Below, piece by piece: positions 54,002 to 62,588 of a stretch of DNA of 64,000 nt. Under the pieces are notes generated by a model. The model was not told where the DNA came from. It saw nothing but the letters and a program-made list of their open reading frames with translations, and searched no databases. Numbering within the stretch: the stretch's first letter is position 1; each line of letters begins with the position of its first letter. The DNA lies in assembly GCA_947085815.1 (NCBI GenBank), contig CAMTXU010000022.1, forward strand, positions 33,664-97,663, written 5' to 3'. Made by a program: the position numbers and the translations under genes. Source of the DNA: Fen-1258 sp947085815. GTDB taxonomy: Bacteria; Bacteroidota; Ignavibacteria; Ignavibacteriales; Melioribacteraceae.

Positions 54002-54671
54002 TATTATTTCCGCTGTGCCGGACTCTCTTATTAGTCCGATTAATACCAGCATACTAAAGAGAGCGCAAGAGAGAAACAAAGTTGAAATTGTTGTGCATAA
54101 CTTACGGGATTATGCATACGATAAACATAAACAGATTGATGACAAGCCCTTTGGCGGCGGACCCGGAATGCTTCTTAAACCGGAACCGTTCTTTGAATGT
54201 ATTGAAAAACTTCTCGGAGAAAGAAAATACGATCATATTATTTTCCCCACACCCGGCGGAAAACTATTTGATCAGAAAATGGCAAACAAATTTTCTCTTG
54301 TAGAGAATATACTAATCATTGCCGGACATTATAAAGGTGTCGATGATAGAGTCCGCCAGAGATTTGCCACTGATGAAATTTCGATAGGACATTTTGTTTT
54401 AACCGGCGGTGAAATTGTAGCGCTGGCAATAATTGACGCGGTAGTGAGGCTTATACCTGGTGTGTTGAATGACAGTGAATCCGCTCTGAATGATTCGTTG
54501 ATGGATGGAGACTTTATAGAAGCGCCTTATTACACTCGTCCTGCCGAGTATAAAGAGATGGTTGTTCCGGAAGTATTACTCTCCGGACATGAAAAAAAAA
54601 TTAAAGATTGGAAAGAAGAGCAGTCAAAAATATTAACTGAAAAATGGAAAAAAATAAATAGCATGGAGTAG
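53988..54671 (+). CDS. trmD: tRNA (guanine-37-N1)-methyltransferase
   Basis: SPOUT-class methyltransferase of 227 residues that makes m1G37 to prevent frameshifting. The trefoil-knot SAM site includes IIAGHYKGVDDRVRQRFAT and EISIGHFVLTGGE. The C-terminal block is YYTRPAEYKEMVVPEVLLSG. Two ATGs (53988 and 53991) are tandem; either could be used. It overlaps rimM and is followed by rplS after 5 bases. Confidence 0.97.
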   Translation: MMRIDIISAVPDSLISPINTSILKRAQERNKVEIVVHNLRDYAYDKHKQIDDKPFGGGPGMLLKPEPFFECIEKLLGERKYDHIIFPTPGGKLFDQKMANKFSLVENILIIAGHYKGVDDRVRQRFATDEISIGHFVLTGGEIVALAIIDAVVRLIPGVLNDSESALNDSLMDGDFIEAPYYTRPAEYKEMVVPEVLLSGHEKKIKDWKEEQSKILTEKWKKINSME

Positions 54672-54676
54672 AAGTA

Positions 54677-55024
54677 ATGGACAAATTAAATGAACTAACA
54701 AAAGAGCAATTGCGCACAGATTTTCCTGCGTTTAAAACCGGAGATCATATTCGTGTGCATGTAAGAGTTATTGAGGGCGATAAAGAAAGAATTCAACCGT
54801 TTGAAGGCGATGTTATAAACATCAGAGGAACAGGACTCAACAAGACCTTCACCGTTCGTAAGATTGCAAGCGGCGTTGGTGTTGAAAGAATCTTTGCATT
54901 CAGTTCTCCTAAGCTTGCAAAACTAGAGATTGTCCGCGAAGGTAAGGTAAGAAGAGCAAAACTTTTCTACCTTAGAGAACTTTCCGGTAAAGCTGCGCGA
55001 ATCAAAGATAAAAATCAGAGATAA
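54677..55024 (+). CDS. rplS: 50S ribosomal protein L19
   Basis: L19 of 115 residues, at the 30S/50S interface. It shows the canonical FKTGDHIRVHVRVIEGDKER, IQPFEGDVI and TFTVRKIASGVGVERIF blocks and ends VRRAKLFYLRELSGKAARI. It is the last gene of the group, with a hairpin terminator 20 bases past the stop. Confidence 0.98.
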   Translation: MDKLNELTKEQLRTDFPAFKTGDHIRVHVRVIEGDKERIQPFEGDVINIRGTGLNKTFTVRKIASGVGVERIFAFSSPKLAKLEIVREGKVRRAKLFYLRELSGKAARIKDKNQR

Positions 55025-55044
55025 GTTCAAATAAGTACTAACTT

Positions 55045-55073
55045 AGCCGCTCTTGAAGCGGCTTTGTTATTTT
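55045..55073 (+). terminator. rho-independent terminator after rplS
   Basis: AGCCGC and GCGGCT flank a TCTTGAA loop, followed by TTTGTTATTTT. The stem is short but GC-rich, and its position directly after the operon end supports the call. Confidence 0.8.
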
Positions 55074-55125
55074 AAATAATTATTAAGAAGAGCCTGATAT
55101 TATTCAATTACAATTTATTTTGAAG

Positions 55126-55327
55126 CCCTTCCCTTTGGGAGCAATGTTGTCAACTTAGAAAGAGAAAGAAAAAAGAGGATAAAAGAAATAGAACACGGAT
55201 TACACAGATGATGCTGATAATCGCGGATTTTATCCGTGCAAATCCGTTTAACCTGCACGTCCGGCAGGCGGATCAGTATCATCTGCGTTCTATTGCGTGT
55301 TAGTTGACAGCATTGCTTCGGGAAGGG
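55126..55327. repeat. palindrome split by element copy 2
   Basis: CCCTTCCC (55126-55133) pairs with GGGAAGGG (55320-55327) across the inserted element at 55141-55316. CTTTGGGAG on the left and CTTCGGGAAG on the right could be a worn target duplication. Removing the element leaves a tight hairpin, echoing the arrangement at 28096-28350. Confidence 0.5.
55141..55316. mobile_element. MITE-like element, copy 2
   Basis: Second copy of the element at 28117. GCAATGTTGTCAACTTA (55141-55157) is inverted against TTAGTTGACAGCATTGC (55300-55316). The interior (AGAACACGGATTACACAGAT, ATCTGCGTTCTATTGCGTGT) is nearly identical to copy 1 but lacks two palindromic stretches, making it 176 rather than 214 bases. 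Noncoding. It fills most of the gap between the rplS terminator and the next gene. Confidence 0.75.
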
Positions 55328-55362
55328 TTGTCCGAAGGACTACTTCGGAGGGATGGGTTTTT

Positions 55363-56121
55363 ATGAAACTAATAATGCCAAAAAATATTTACACTTCGAT
55401 TCTTTCTACTGAGTTAGAGAAGATCGGAGGGTTAGAAATATCTTATAAAGAATCTTCCCTTATCAGCAAAGATCTGGAGTTTAATACTTCCGCAGTGGCT
55501 CTTATACCAACACTCGATCTTATTAACCACCGTAATTTATTTGCTTCAACAAAACTCGCCGTTTCATTTGATGGAGTGTTATCAAATTCATATTTATACT
55601 TTGTTGAAGGGGAGAAGAAGATCGAGAAAATTTATCTCCGCGGCGACATTTCTTTGAATGAGATTTTACTCACAAAGATTTTATTCTCGGAAAGATATTC
55701 TGCCAATCCAGAAATTGCGCTGGATCCTGGCAAAAGCCCGAATTCCGGAAAAAATTTTGTCGTGGTCGGCGATGAGAATTATACAACTTGGGATTTTGGA
55801 AAGGCTATAAGCTTAGCGGACGAAGCTTCCGAGTTGCTAGATCTTCCTTATGTTAATTATGTCTTAGCCTCTCCCGATAGAAAAGCGCTTCAAAAATTCA
55901 ATGAATCAGTTACTGCTGTTGATTCAATAATTGAAGATCAGATAGAAAAAATTATTGACCATGTTAATCTAAAGCAGGATGCAAAATCTTTTATCATTCA
56001 GAATATTGGTTCGCTCTATTTCGATATGACCGACAACGAAGTGGACGCTGTAAATGAATTAATTAAACTGGTTTTCTACCACGGAATTATTGACGATATG
56101 TTTGATGTGAAGTTTATATAA
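55363..56121 (+). CDS. conserved protein resembling the MqnA/periplasmic-binding fold
   Basis: Cytoplasmic protein of about 252 residues with no signal peptide. The layout (SAVALIPTLDLINHRNLFA, LAVSFDGVLSNSYLYFVEG, IYLRGDISLNEILLTKILFS) recalls MqnA-like enzymes of the futalosine route to menaquinone and other binding-protein folds. I cannot identify catalytic residues with confidence. The open frame runs back to 55297 through repeat DNA, but the ATG at 55363, after a CGGAGGGA site, is the credible start. A palindrome at 55331-55349 sits just upstream. Confidence 0.55.
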   Translation: MKLIMPKNIYTSILSTELEKIGGLEISYKESSLISKDLEFNTSAVALIPTLDLINHRNLFASTKLAVSFDGVLSNSYLYFVEGEKKIEKIYLRGDISLNEILLTKILFSERYSANPEIALDPGKSPNSGKNFVVVGDENYTTWDFGKAISLADEASELLDLPYVNYVLASPDRKALQKFNESVTAVDSIIEDQIEKIIDHVNLKQDAKSFIIQNIGSLYFDMTDNEVDAVNELIKLVFYHGIIDDMFDVKFI

Positions 56122-56190
56122 ACATTCTCTTTCATACCAATGTTTTCATATTAGTGGTGAATTAAAATATTTTGGAAGGAAATAGCACAC

Positions 56191-56359
56191 GGATAACGGC
56201 GTTGCGTTTAAGCGGACGCCCTGCGGTTTCCGCTACAAATAATTTGATTTATTGATTATGTAATTCACTTACACAAATACAGAACATACTAACTCAACTA
56301 TAACTGCAAATACCACGACCGACTACAGCGTTCCGCTTGAGACGCGGGTTAGGCATAAC
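56191..56359 (-). other. attC-like recombination site
   Basis: On the minus strand the inner end is GTTATGCCTAACCCGCGTCT then CAAGCGGAACGC. The outer end is GCGTCCGCTTAAACG then CAACGCCGTTATCC. The arms pair as AAGCGGA-CGC against AAGCGGAACGC, leaving one unpaired base, the extrahelical-base pattern of true attC sites. Core sites are GCCTAAC and GTT(ATCC); in the circular cassette the latter would become GTTAGGC. At about 158 bases between cores it is longer than the classical 57-141 range. Confidence 0.7.
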
Positions 56360-57015
56360 TAATTATAAAATGTTTGAATGACTGCAATCAATTTATTTTT
56401 CAAGAATATTTAGAGTCTCGGCGCTCAATTTTTCAGCTCCTAAGTTTGCTCTCATTGAATTTGTTATATCAAACCTTTTAATGCGCAATGATTCTGTTAA
56501 TGCAAGATTTTTGGAGATCAAAGACAATTTACTTGGAATAGTCTTTTTAAAGTAGGCCTTATCTCCTAGTTGCTGGAGTTGTAGTTTAGAATAATTCAAT
56601 AATAACTCAGTAGCTTCGTCAGATATTGAATTAATTTTAAGAATAATTATTTCCGGTAGAACAATTTCCCATTTATTGGAAACTCTTTTATACTCATCAT
56701 ACTTCTTATTAATTGCAATAAACTCATACCCCGTCATTATGGATTTTTTTGAGTTTTCTCGAAGGTCAAGTGGGGATGGTATTGCACCCATAAAATTATC
56801 TAAGCTAGATAGAATCTCAATACAAGCCGTTATTTTCTTTTCATATAATTGTTGATTAAGGGTATCATTTCTCTGATTATCAAAGTATCTAATGTTATTG
56901 AAAGTTAACCACAACGTAGAAAGAAGAGCGATAAATGCAATAATCAAAGATCCATAGTTTGTAAACTTTTCAAATTTTGTCATATTGAATCCGAGTATTT
57001 ATGATTTATGCCTAA
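56197..57015 (-). mobile_element. single integron-type gene cassette
   Basis: An 819-base unit read on the minus strand. It begins with TTAGGCATAA (57015 downward), whose full site GTTAGGC includes base 57016. It carries one gene starting 33 bases in and ends with an attC-like site whose outer GTTATGCCTAAC (56359-56348) is complementary to the cassette start. This is the organisation of an integron cassette. No integrase and no second attC occur in the window, so it is an isolated cassette. Confidence 0.72.
56393..56983 (-). CDS. cassette-borne membrane-anchored protein of unknown function
   Basis: Protein of 196 residues with one N-terminal membrane helix (NYGSLIIAFIALLSTLWLTF). A mostly helical, lysine- and leucine-rich body follows (QLYEKKITACIEILSSLDNF, ATELLLNYSKLQLQQLGDKA). 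No catalytic motif is seen and I do not recognise the family. It is the only gene of the cassette, starts 33 bases from the cassette end and stops 33 bases before the attC-like site, the tight packing expected of such genes. It looks more AT-rich than nearby genes. Confidence 0.75.
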   Translation of the reverse strand: MTKFEKFTNYGSLIIAFIALLSTLWLTFNNIRYFDNQRNDTLNQQLYEKKITACIEILSSLDNFMGAIPSPLDLRENSKKSIMTGYEFIAINKKYDEYKRVSNKWEIVLPEIIILKINSISDEATELLLNYSKLQLQQLGDKAYFKKTIPSKLSLISKNLALTESLRIKRFDITNSMRANLGAEKLSAETLNILEK

Positions 57016-57126
57016 CATTGATTAGGCTGATTTACACAGATTAAATCCGCGAAAATCTGTTGAATCCGCGTTCTATTAAATTTTATCCAAGTTGCACTGA
57101 GAAATAGATATAGTCAATAGTGGGAT

Positions 57127-58071
57127 TCATTTCTTATTCACACAGTGCAAAACTTTGCCTGTGTTTTTAAACTCAACAATAATTTTAATTGTCTCTTCAG
57201 CAACCGCGTCTTGAGCTTGTTCCGTTGAAGCGCCGATATGATGGGTAACATAAATGCCGTCAATGTTTTGAAGCTTTGAAGTAACAGCTCCGTCTTTACC
57301 TTCCGGCTCACCCTTAAATACATCAACTCCAGCTACAATTCCTTTTTCTTTTACAGCATTTAAAAGAGCATCTTCATCTATTACTTCTGCGCGTGAAGTA
57401 TTTATTAATATAGCGCCCTTCTTCATCAATCCGAATAATTTGTCGTTGAACATTCCTTTAGTCTGCTGGTTGGAGGGAATGTGGAGCGAAATCACATCAG
57501 ACTTGGAGATTAATTCTTCGATCTCATTTACGTATTCGACTCCAATTCCTTCAGTTTTAACGACATCGAAACCGATCACTTTCAACCCAAAAGCTTGCGC
57601 ACGTTTGGCAATTTCTTTACCGATATTTCCAACTCCTACTATACCGAGAGTTTTTCCGTAAAGTCCTTCGGCTTTGGAATACTTTGCTTTATTCCAAACA
57701 CTGTTGTTAAAGTCCTTAACGTTATCTGGAATTTTTCTATCGAGGGCAATAATAAATCCCATCGCAAGTTCTGCAACTGCAATTGAATTTTTACCCGGAG
57801 TGTTTGCAACCGAAACACCTTTTGCTGTAGCGGCGGCAACATCAATGTTGTTGTAACCGGAACCGGCTCTAATAACTATTTTTAAGTTGGCGCCGGCATT
57901 GATTGCCGCTGCATTAACGTTGGTGGAGCGGACAACAATAAACTCAACATCTTTAATTGCATTAGGAATATCGTTCTCTCCTAACTTTGGCTCATAGATT
58001 ACTTCGAATCCGTTATCTGTTAATGTCTGCATATGATTCTTTGGAAAACTGTCTGCTACTAATACTTTCAT
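57127..58071 (-). CDS. D-2-hydroxyacid dehydrogenase (phosphoglycerate dehydrogenase-like)
   Basis: NAD-dependent dehydrogenase of 314 residues. The NAD motif is TLGIVGVGNIGKEIAKRAQA, followed by the acidic residue of GFDVV. Catalytic Arg, Glu and His are in INTSRAEVIDEDALLNAV, FKGEPEG and THHIGASTEQAQ. The length matches a SerA without the C-terminal ACT domain, so it could make 3-phosphohydroxypyruvate for serine or act on another hydroxyacid. It lies upstream of the cassette, in the same orientation, and is followed by no clear terminator. Confidence 0.9.
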   Translation of the reverse strand: MKVLVADSFPKNHMQTLTDNGFEVIYEPKLGENDIPNAIKDVEFIVVRSTNVNAAAINAGANLKIVIRAGSGYNNIDVAAATAKGVSVANTPGKNSIAVAELAMGFIIALDRKIPDNVKDFNNSVWNKAKYSKAEGLYGKTLGIVGVGNIGKEIAKRAQAFGLKVIGFDVVKTEGIGVEYVNEIEELISKSDVISLHIPSNQQTKGMFNDKLFGLMKKGAILINTSRAEVIDEDALLNAVKEKGIVAGVDVFKGEPEGKDGAVTSKLQNIDGIYVTHHIGASTEQAQDAVAEETIKIIVEFKNTGKVLHCVNKK

Positions 58072-58095
58072 TTTAGTACTCCTTCTTTTTATCAG

Positions 58096-59736
58096 TTATT
58101 TCATCATAGGAATTTTTACATTATATTTTTTTGCGTTATCAATTGCACGATCATAACCGGCATCTGCGTGTCGTGCAATTCCCATTCCGGGATCATAAGT
58201 CAATACTCTTTCTATCCTGGCTTCGGCTTCTTTTGTTCCATCGGCAACTACAACCATTCCTGCGTGGATTGATTTACCTATACCAACACCGCCGCCATGA
58301 TGAACAGAAACCCAACTGGCACCGCCGATTGCGTTGAGCATTGCATTGAGAATAGGCCAATCGGCAATGGCATCGCTACCGTCTTTCATAGCTTCTGTTT
58401 CGCGGTTTGGTGATGCAACGGATCCGCAATCAAGATGATCTCTTCCAATAACTATTGGTGCGCTTACTTTTCCATCAGCAACTAATTGATTGAAAATTAT
58501 GCCCATCTTAGCGCGCTCACCATATCCAAGCCAGCAAATTCTTGCAGGTAATCCCTGGAAGTGCACTTTCTCTTGAGCTAATTTAATCCAACGGATCAGA
58601 GCTTCATTTTCAGGGAATGCTTCTACTATAGCCTTGTCAGTTTCAAAAATATCTTTTGGATCACCGCTAAGAGCAGCCCAACGGAAAGGACCTTTGCCAT
58701 CACAGAAAAGGGGGCGGATATATTCCGGAACAAATCCGGGAATATCAAATGCGTTTTGTAAACCGTTCTCTTTTGCTTCGCCGCGAATGTTATTGCCGTA
58801 ATCGAAAGCGACTGAACCACGCGCTTGAAACTCAAGCATTGCTTTAACATGCTCAACGATTGTCTTCTTTGCAAGTGTAATATATTGTTTAGGATCGCTT
58901 TTCCGAAGAGCGAGAGCTTCTTCAAAACTCATTCCCATCGGGACATATCCGCTCAATGTATCATGCGCTGAAGTTTGATCTGTAATTATATCCGGTGTTA
59001 TTTTCCTTTCAAGAATCTTCGGAAGAATTTCTCCCGCATTACCGATTAGACCAACAGAGAGAGCTATTTTATTTTTTTGTGCTTCGAGAACAAGTTTTAG
59101 TGCTTCATCTAAATCTTCTGTCATCACGTCAAGATAACCGGTATCAATCCTTTTTTGAATACGTGTACGGTCAACATCAATTCCTAAAAATGCTGCGCCG
59201 TTCATTGTAGCGGCGAGAGGCTGAGCTCCGCCCATTCCGCCAAGACCTGCGGTTAGTAAAAATCTTCCGCTCAACGTTCCCTTAAAATGCTGACGTGCGC
59301 ATTCTGCGAATGTTTCGTACGTGCCTTGCAAAATTCCTTGCGACCCTATATAGATCCAGCTGCCCGCGGTCATTTGACCATACATCGTTAATCCCAATGC
59401 ATCAAGTCGGCGGAATTCATCCCACGTTGCCCAATCCGGAACGAGCATTGAATTAGAAATAATTACTCTTGGTGCGTTCTGATGTGTTTTAAAAATTGCA
59501 ACAGGTTTACCGGATTGCACAACAAGAGTTTCATCATTCTCTAAATTCTTGAGAGAAGAAATAATTGCATTATACGAATCCCAATTTCTTGCAGCTTTGC
59601 CCGATCCGCCGTAAACAATTAAATCTTCCGGTCGTTCGGCTACTTCTGGGTCTAGATTATTCATCAGCATTCTCAGTGCCGCTTCTTGAATCCACCCCTT
59701 GCAACTTAATTTTGTTCCAGTTGGTGCTTTGATCAT
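58096..59736 (-). CDS. hutU: urocanate hydratase
   Basis: NAD-dependent urocanase of 546 residues, the second step of histidine degradation (urocanate to imidazolone propionate). Conserved blocks are MIKAPTGTKLSCKGWIQEA, YGGSGKAARNWDSYNAI, MYGQMTAGSWIYIGSQGILQ, GLGGMGGAQPLAATMNG and GERAKMGIIFNQLV. hutH, hutI and other hut genes are not adjacent, so the pathway genes must be scattered. It is followed by the hydroxyacid dehydrogenase 24 bases downstream. Confidence 0.97.
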   Translation of the reverse strand: MIKAPTGTKLSCKGWIQEAALRMLMNNLDPEVAERPEDLIVYGGSGKAARNWDSYNAIISSLKNLENDETLVVQSGKPVAIFKTHQNAPRVIISNSMLVPDWATWDEFRRLDALGLTMYGQMTAGSWIYIGSQGILQGTYETFAECARQHFKGTLSGRFLLTAGLGGMGGAQPLAATMNGAAFLGIDVDRTRIQKRIDTGYLDVMTEDLDEALKLVLEAQKNKIALSVGLIGNAGEILPKILERKITPDIITDQTSAHDTLSGYVPMGMSFEEALALRKSDPKQYITLAKKTIVEHVKAMLEFQARGSVAFDYGNNIRGEAKENGLQNAFDIPGFVPEYIRPLFCDGKGPFRWAALSGDPKDIFETDKAIVEAFPENEALIRWIKLAQEKVHFQGLPARICWLGYGERAKMGIIFNQLVADGKVSAPIVIGRDHLDCGSVASPNRETEAMKDGSDAIADWPILNAMLNAIGGASWVSVHHGGGVGIGKSIHAGMVVVADGTKEAEARIERVLTYDPGMGIARHADAGYDRAIDNAKKYNVKIPMMK

Positions 59737-59754
59737 TTTTTAACTTATTCCGTT

Positions 59755-60093
59755 TTAGTCTGTGAAATGATTTTGTAAAAGATTATCGTATTGTGAGTAG
59801 GCTGATTTATAAAACCATCTTCTCATAAAAAAACCTTTACTTGCCTGCTTTTTCATATGGTCAACATTTTCCTTAAGGCGGAAGACGAGTTTTGTTTTTT
59901 CATCTTTGGTTAATTTTATTTCATCATTGCCTTCATTGAGCTTATCAATAATAGTGTTGAATGATTTCATGTCGCCAAAGAAACGTTCGTCGGTTGCCAT
60001 CTGTTTAAGCATTGTCTTACAAAAAGTTGAAAGAATTTTTCTTTCATTCTTATCTAACACGAATGTGTAATTTTTAAAAAGTGGTTTTGCCAT
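59755..60093 (-). CDS. small helical protein of unknown function
   Basis: Basic, mostly helical protein of 112 residues with no signal peptide or membrane segment. I do not recognise the family. The composition, compact spacing between adenosine deaminase and hutU genes (23 and 18 bases) and a clean start suggest a real gene. It may be co-transcribed with both. No function is proposed. Confidence 0.65.
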   Translation of the reverse strand: MAKPLFKNYTFVLDKNERKILSTFCKTMLKQMATDERFFGDMKSFNTIIDKLNEGNDEIKLTKDEKTKLVFRLKENVDHMKKQASKGFFMRRWFYKSAYSQYDNLLQNHFTD

Positions 60094-60116
60094 ATTTGAA
60101 TTTGCCCTTTAACAGA

Positions 60117-61205
60117 TTATACTTTTAGTGAAAGAAGTTTTTCCCGCATTTTTTGATATCCGGGTTTGATGATATTATAAATGTATGGTAGTCTTTCTTT
60201 GTATGGAATGAACGAAGATTTCATAGCGTTGATATTTAGTTTCTCAACATCGTCGAGAGTTAAACCGAACATTTCACTCGCAGTAACGTACTCTTTTGTT
60301 AGGGTCGTGTCGCTCATAAGACGGTCGTCGGTATTTAGGAATACTCTGAATTTTTCTCTATACAATTTAATAAAAGGATGATTTTCTAATTTATCAATTG
60401 CGCCTGTATGAACGTTACTCAATAAATTTATTTCGAGCGGAAGGCGCGTATCTAAAATGTATTGTGCAAGTTGTCCCAATGCAACAATATTTCCTTGCGG
60501 ATCGAAAACCATATCTTCAATCAAGCGCGTTGCATGCCCTATACGGTGAGCGCCGCAAATTTGAATTGCCTGCCAGATCGATTCTTTACCAAAAGCTTCT
60601 CCGGCGTGAATAGTTATGTTGAAATTTTCCCGTTTGATAAATTGAAATGCCTCTATATGTTTCTTTGGCGGGTAACCGCCTTCTTCACCGGCAAGATCAA
60701 AACCAACTACTCCATTTCTTCTAAAATTAACCGCGAGTTCCGCTATCTCTAATGAGTTCTTCATATTGCGCATACCGCATAAAATCAAACCATAACCGAC
60801 CCCAAATTCATTCTTACCTTTTTCAAGTCCTTCTAAAACTGCAGTGATAATGTCTTCATACCAGAGTCCTTTTTCTGTATGAAAGACAGGAGAAAAACGA
60901 GTTTCCACATAACAGACATTATCTTTGTACATATCTTCCATCATCTCATACGCTATACGCGAGAGCCCTTCTTTTGTTTGCATCACAGCGCAAGTATGTT
61001 CAAAACCTTGAAGGTATTCGACCAAATTTCCCTTGTTGGCTCCTCGATGAAACCATGTACCCAGCTCGACGGGATCGGAAGTAGGTAATTTGGTATATTT
61101 TAATTCCTTGGCAAGATCTATTATGGTTTGGGTTCTGAGACCGCCATCGAGATGATCATGCAGTAAAACTTTAGGAACCCCGCGAATAATTTCTGCCGTA
61201 TTCAT
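60117..61205 (-). CDS. add: adenosine deaminase
   Basis: Zinc amidohydrolase of 362 residues converting adenosine to inosine (or a related aminohydrolase of the family). Metal ligands appear as the HDH motif (H17, H19 in LLHDHLDGGLR), the His in ITIHAGE with its neighbouring catalytic Glu, and the aspartates in LNTDDRLM. GAHRIGHATRL supplies the further catalytic His region. It is the first gene of a minus-strand group. A different purine or pterin substrate cannot be excluded. Confidence 0.9.
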   Translation of the reverse strand: MNTAEIIRGVPKVLLHDHLDGGLRTQTIIDLAKELKYTKLPTSDPVELGTWFHRGANKGNLVEYLQGFEHTCAVMQTKEGLSRIAYEMMEDMYKDNVCYVETRFSPVFHTEKGLWYEDIITAVLEGLEKGKNEFGVGYGLILCGMRNMKNSLEIAELAVNFRRNGVVGFDLAGEEGGYPPKKHIEAFQFIKRENFNITIHAGEAFGKESIWQAIQICGAHRIGHATRLIEDMVFDPQGNIVALGQLAQYILDTRLPLEINLLSNVHTGAIDKLENHPFIKLYREKFRVFLNTDDRLMSDTTLTKEYVTASEMFGLTLDDVEKLNINAMKSSFIPYKERLPYIYNIIKPGYQKMREKLLSLKV

Positions 61206-61332
61206 TTTATTTCCCTTTATTTTTAAAGTCTATTCCTTCAAAACAAAATTATCCATTTGTATTTCGAAAATCAATTAATGTAATTTATATGGAAAATAAA
61301 TGGTTTATGATGATTTGTACTCTATATTCGGC

Positions 61333-61361
61333 TTGACTTCGCATTCTGAAAATGGTTATTT
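61333..61361 (+). promoter_or_regulatory. weak candidate promoter upstream of the TPR gene
   Basis: TTGACT at 61333-61338 and TTATTT at 61356-61361 have a 17-base spacer, about 45 bases before the gene start. It is a consensus match only, in an AT-rich region where such matches arise by chance. Confidence 0.25.
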
Positions 61362-61406
61362 TTCGTACAAAACAAATAAGATTTTATTTTAAAAATAGGA
61401 GAATCA

Positions 61407-62567
61407 ATGAAAAAAGTACTTATTAGCTTGAGCATATTAAGTATGTTTTTAGGTTTTACCGCCTTCGAATGCGCATCTGCCGAATTAACCGGCGCAAAGA
61501 TGTATATCCAACAAAAACAATATGAAAAAGCAAAAGAAACACTTCTGAAAGAAGTGGAAAAGAATCCTAAGAGTGATGAAGGATGGTTTCTGTTAGGAGG
61601 GCTTTATAGTGAAGATGGAAATATTCATGAGATGTTGAAAGCATTTGACAAATCTTTATCTATTAGTAAAAAATTCGAATTACAAATTATTGACTATAAG
61701 AAATACACTTGGCAAACGAGTTTTAACAAAGGTGTTAATTTCTTTAATAATGCTGTTAAAACAATGGCTACCGATAGCATGACTATGTTCTTCGAAAAGG
61801 CTATCGATCAATTCAATAATTCAATCGCTTGTGAACCGGATTCATCCATTGGATACGAAAATGTTGCCGCCTCTTATCTAAATATGGGTAAGACAGATGA
61901 ATCAATTCCTGTATTAGAAAAATTGGTTGCTATGGGTAAACCGGCATTTGCTTTTTCAAGATTAGGACAAATATTTTTGATAAAGGGTGCAAATTTGATG
62001 GACAACTACTATTCAAATAAAAATCTGTCTGATAGCACAAATGCAGTTGATTGGTATAATAAGGCAATCAATGTTTTAGAAAAAGGTAGAGTTAAGTTTC
62101 CATCAGACGCCGAAATTCTTCTTCAGTTGGGAAACGCTTATTATTCATCCAATAAATTAGATATTGCCACAGAATCATTCAAAAGCTTATCCGAAAAAAA
62201 TCCTTCTAACAGAGAAATTAAATATGCTTACGGAGTGGTTCTTTTGAAATCAAAAAATTATGAATTAGCAACCAAAGTGTTGACAGAAGTTGTTAATATG
62301 GATCCGAATAATCTTGATGCCAATTATAATTTAGCCGCAGCTTATATTAGCTGGGGTAATGATTTAAGAGAAGTTGCTGTTAAAAAAGAAAGTGATGATA
62401 AATCTTTTCTGGAAAAATTTAAAGCTACTATTCCATATCTTCAAAAATATTTAGAGATCAAACCGGGTGAAGGAAGGGTATGGATTAGCCTAGGTCAGGT
62501 ATATGCTAATCTTGGAATGAAAGAAAAGGCTGAAGACGCATTCAAAAAAGCAGAACAATACAAGTAG
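61407..62567 (+). CDS. exported TPR-repeat protein
   Basis: Protein of 386 residues with a signal peptide (VLISLSILSMFLGFTAFECA). It then has about eight tetratricopeptide repeats, for example GAKMYIQQKQYEKAKETLLK, NVAASYLNMGKTDESIPVLE, QLGNAYYSSNKLDIATESF and LGQVYANLGMKEKAEDAFKK. TPRs mediate protein contacts; a periplasmic scaffold is likely. AATAGGAGAATCA gives a good ribosome site. A strong terminator follows, so it is monocistronic. Its partner is unknown. Confidence 0.9.
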   Translation: MKKVLISLSILSMFLGFTAFECASAELTGAKMYIQQKQYEKAKETLLKEVEKNPKSDEGWFLLGGLYSEDGNIHEMLKAFDKSLSISKKFELQIIDYKKYTWQTSFNKGVNFFNNAVKTMATDSMTMFFEKAIDQFNNSIACEPDSSIGYENVAASYLNMGKTDESIPVLEKLVAMGKPAFAFSRLGQIFLIKGANLMDNYYSNKNLSDSTNAVDWYNKAINVLEKGRVKFPSDAEILLQLGNAYYSSNKLDIATESFKSLSEKNPSNREIKYAYGVVLLKSKNYELATKVLTEVVNMDPNNLDANYNLAAAYISWGNDLREVAVKKESDDKSFLEKFKATIPYLQKYLEIKPGEGRVWISLGQVYANLGMKEKAEDAFKKAEQYK

Positions 62568-62588
62568 CATAAAATCAATTTAAAATTG

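Larger units (their letters stand above)
56181..57076. repeat. dispersed repeat (element core) interrupted by the gene cassette
   Basis: The left part AATAGCACACGGATAA (56181-56196) and the right part from 57016 (CATTGATTAGGCTGAT onward, ending ATCCGCGTTCTATT) join, once 56197-57015 is removed, into a sequence that aligns without gaps to the core of the elements at 28167 and 55189 (CACGGATTA + CACAGATGACGCTGAT). Matches are 8 of 9 and 12 of 16 around the joint. Confidence 0.65.

Noticed and set aside
55297..55362. Upstream extension of the MqnA-like gene
   Set aside because: The added residues come from the MITE-like repeat and a palindrome; the ATG at 55363 has its own ribosome site.
56191..57015. 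A complete mobile integron
   Set aside because: Only one attC-like site and no integrase or attI region is visible in the window.
58096..59736. Full histidine-utilisation operon
   Set aside because: Only hutU is present; neighbours are not hut genes.
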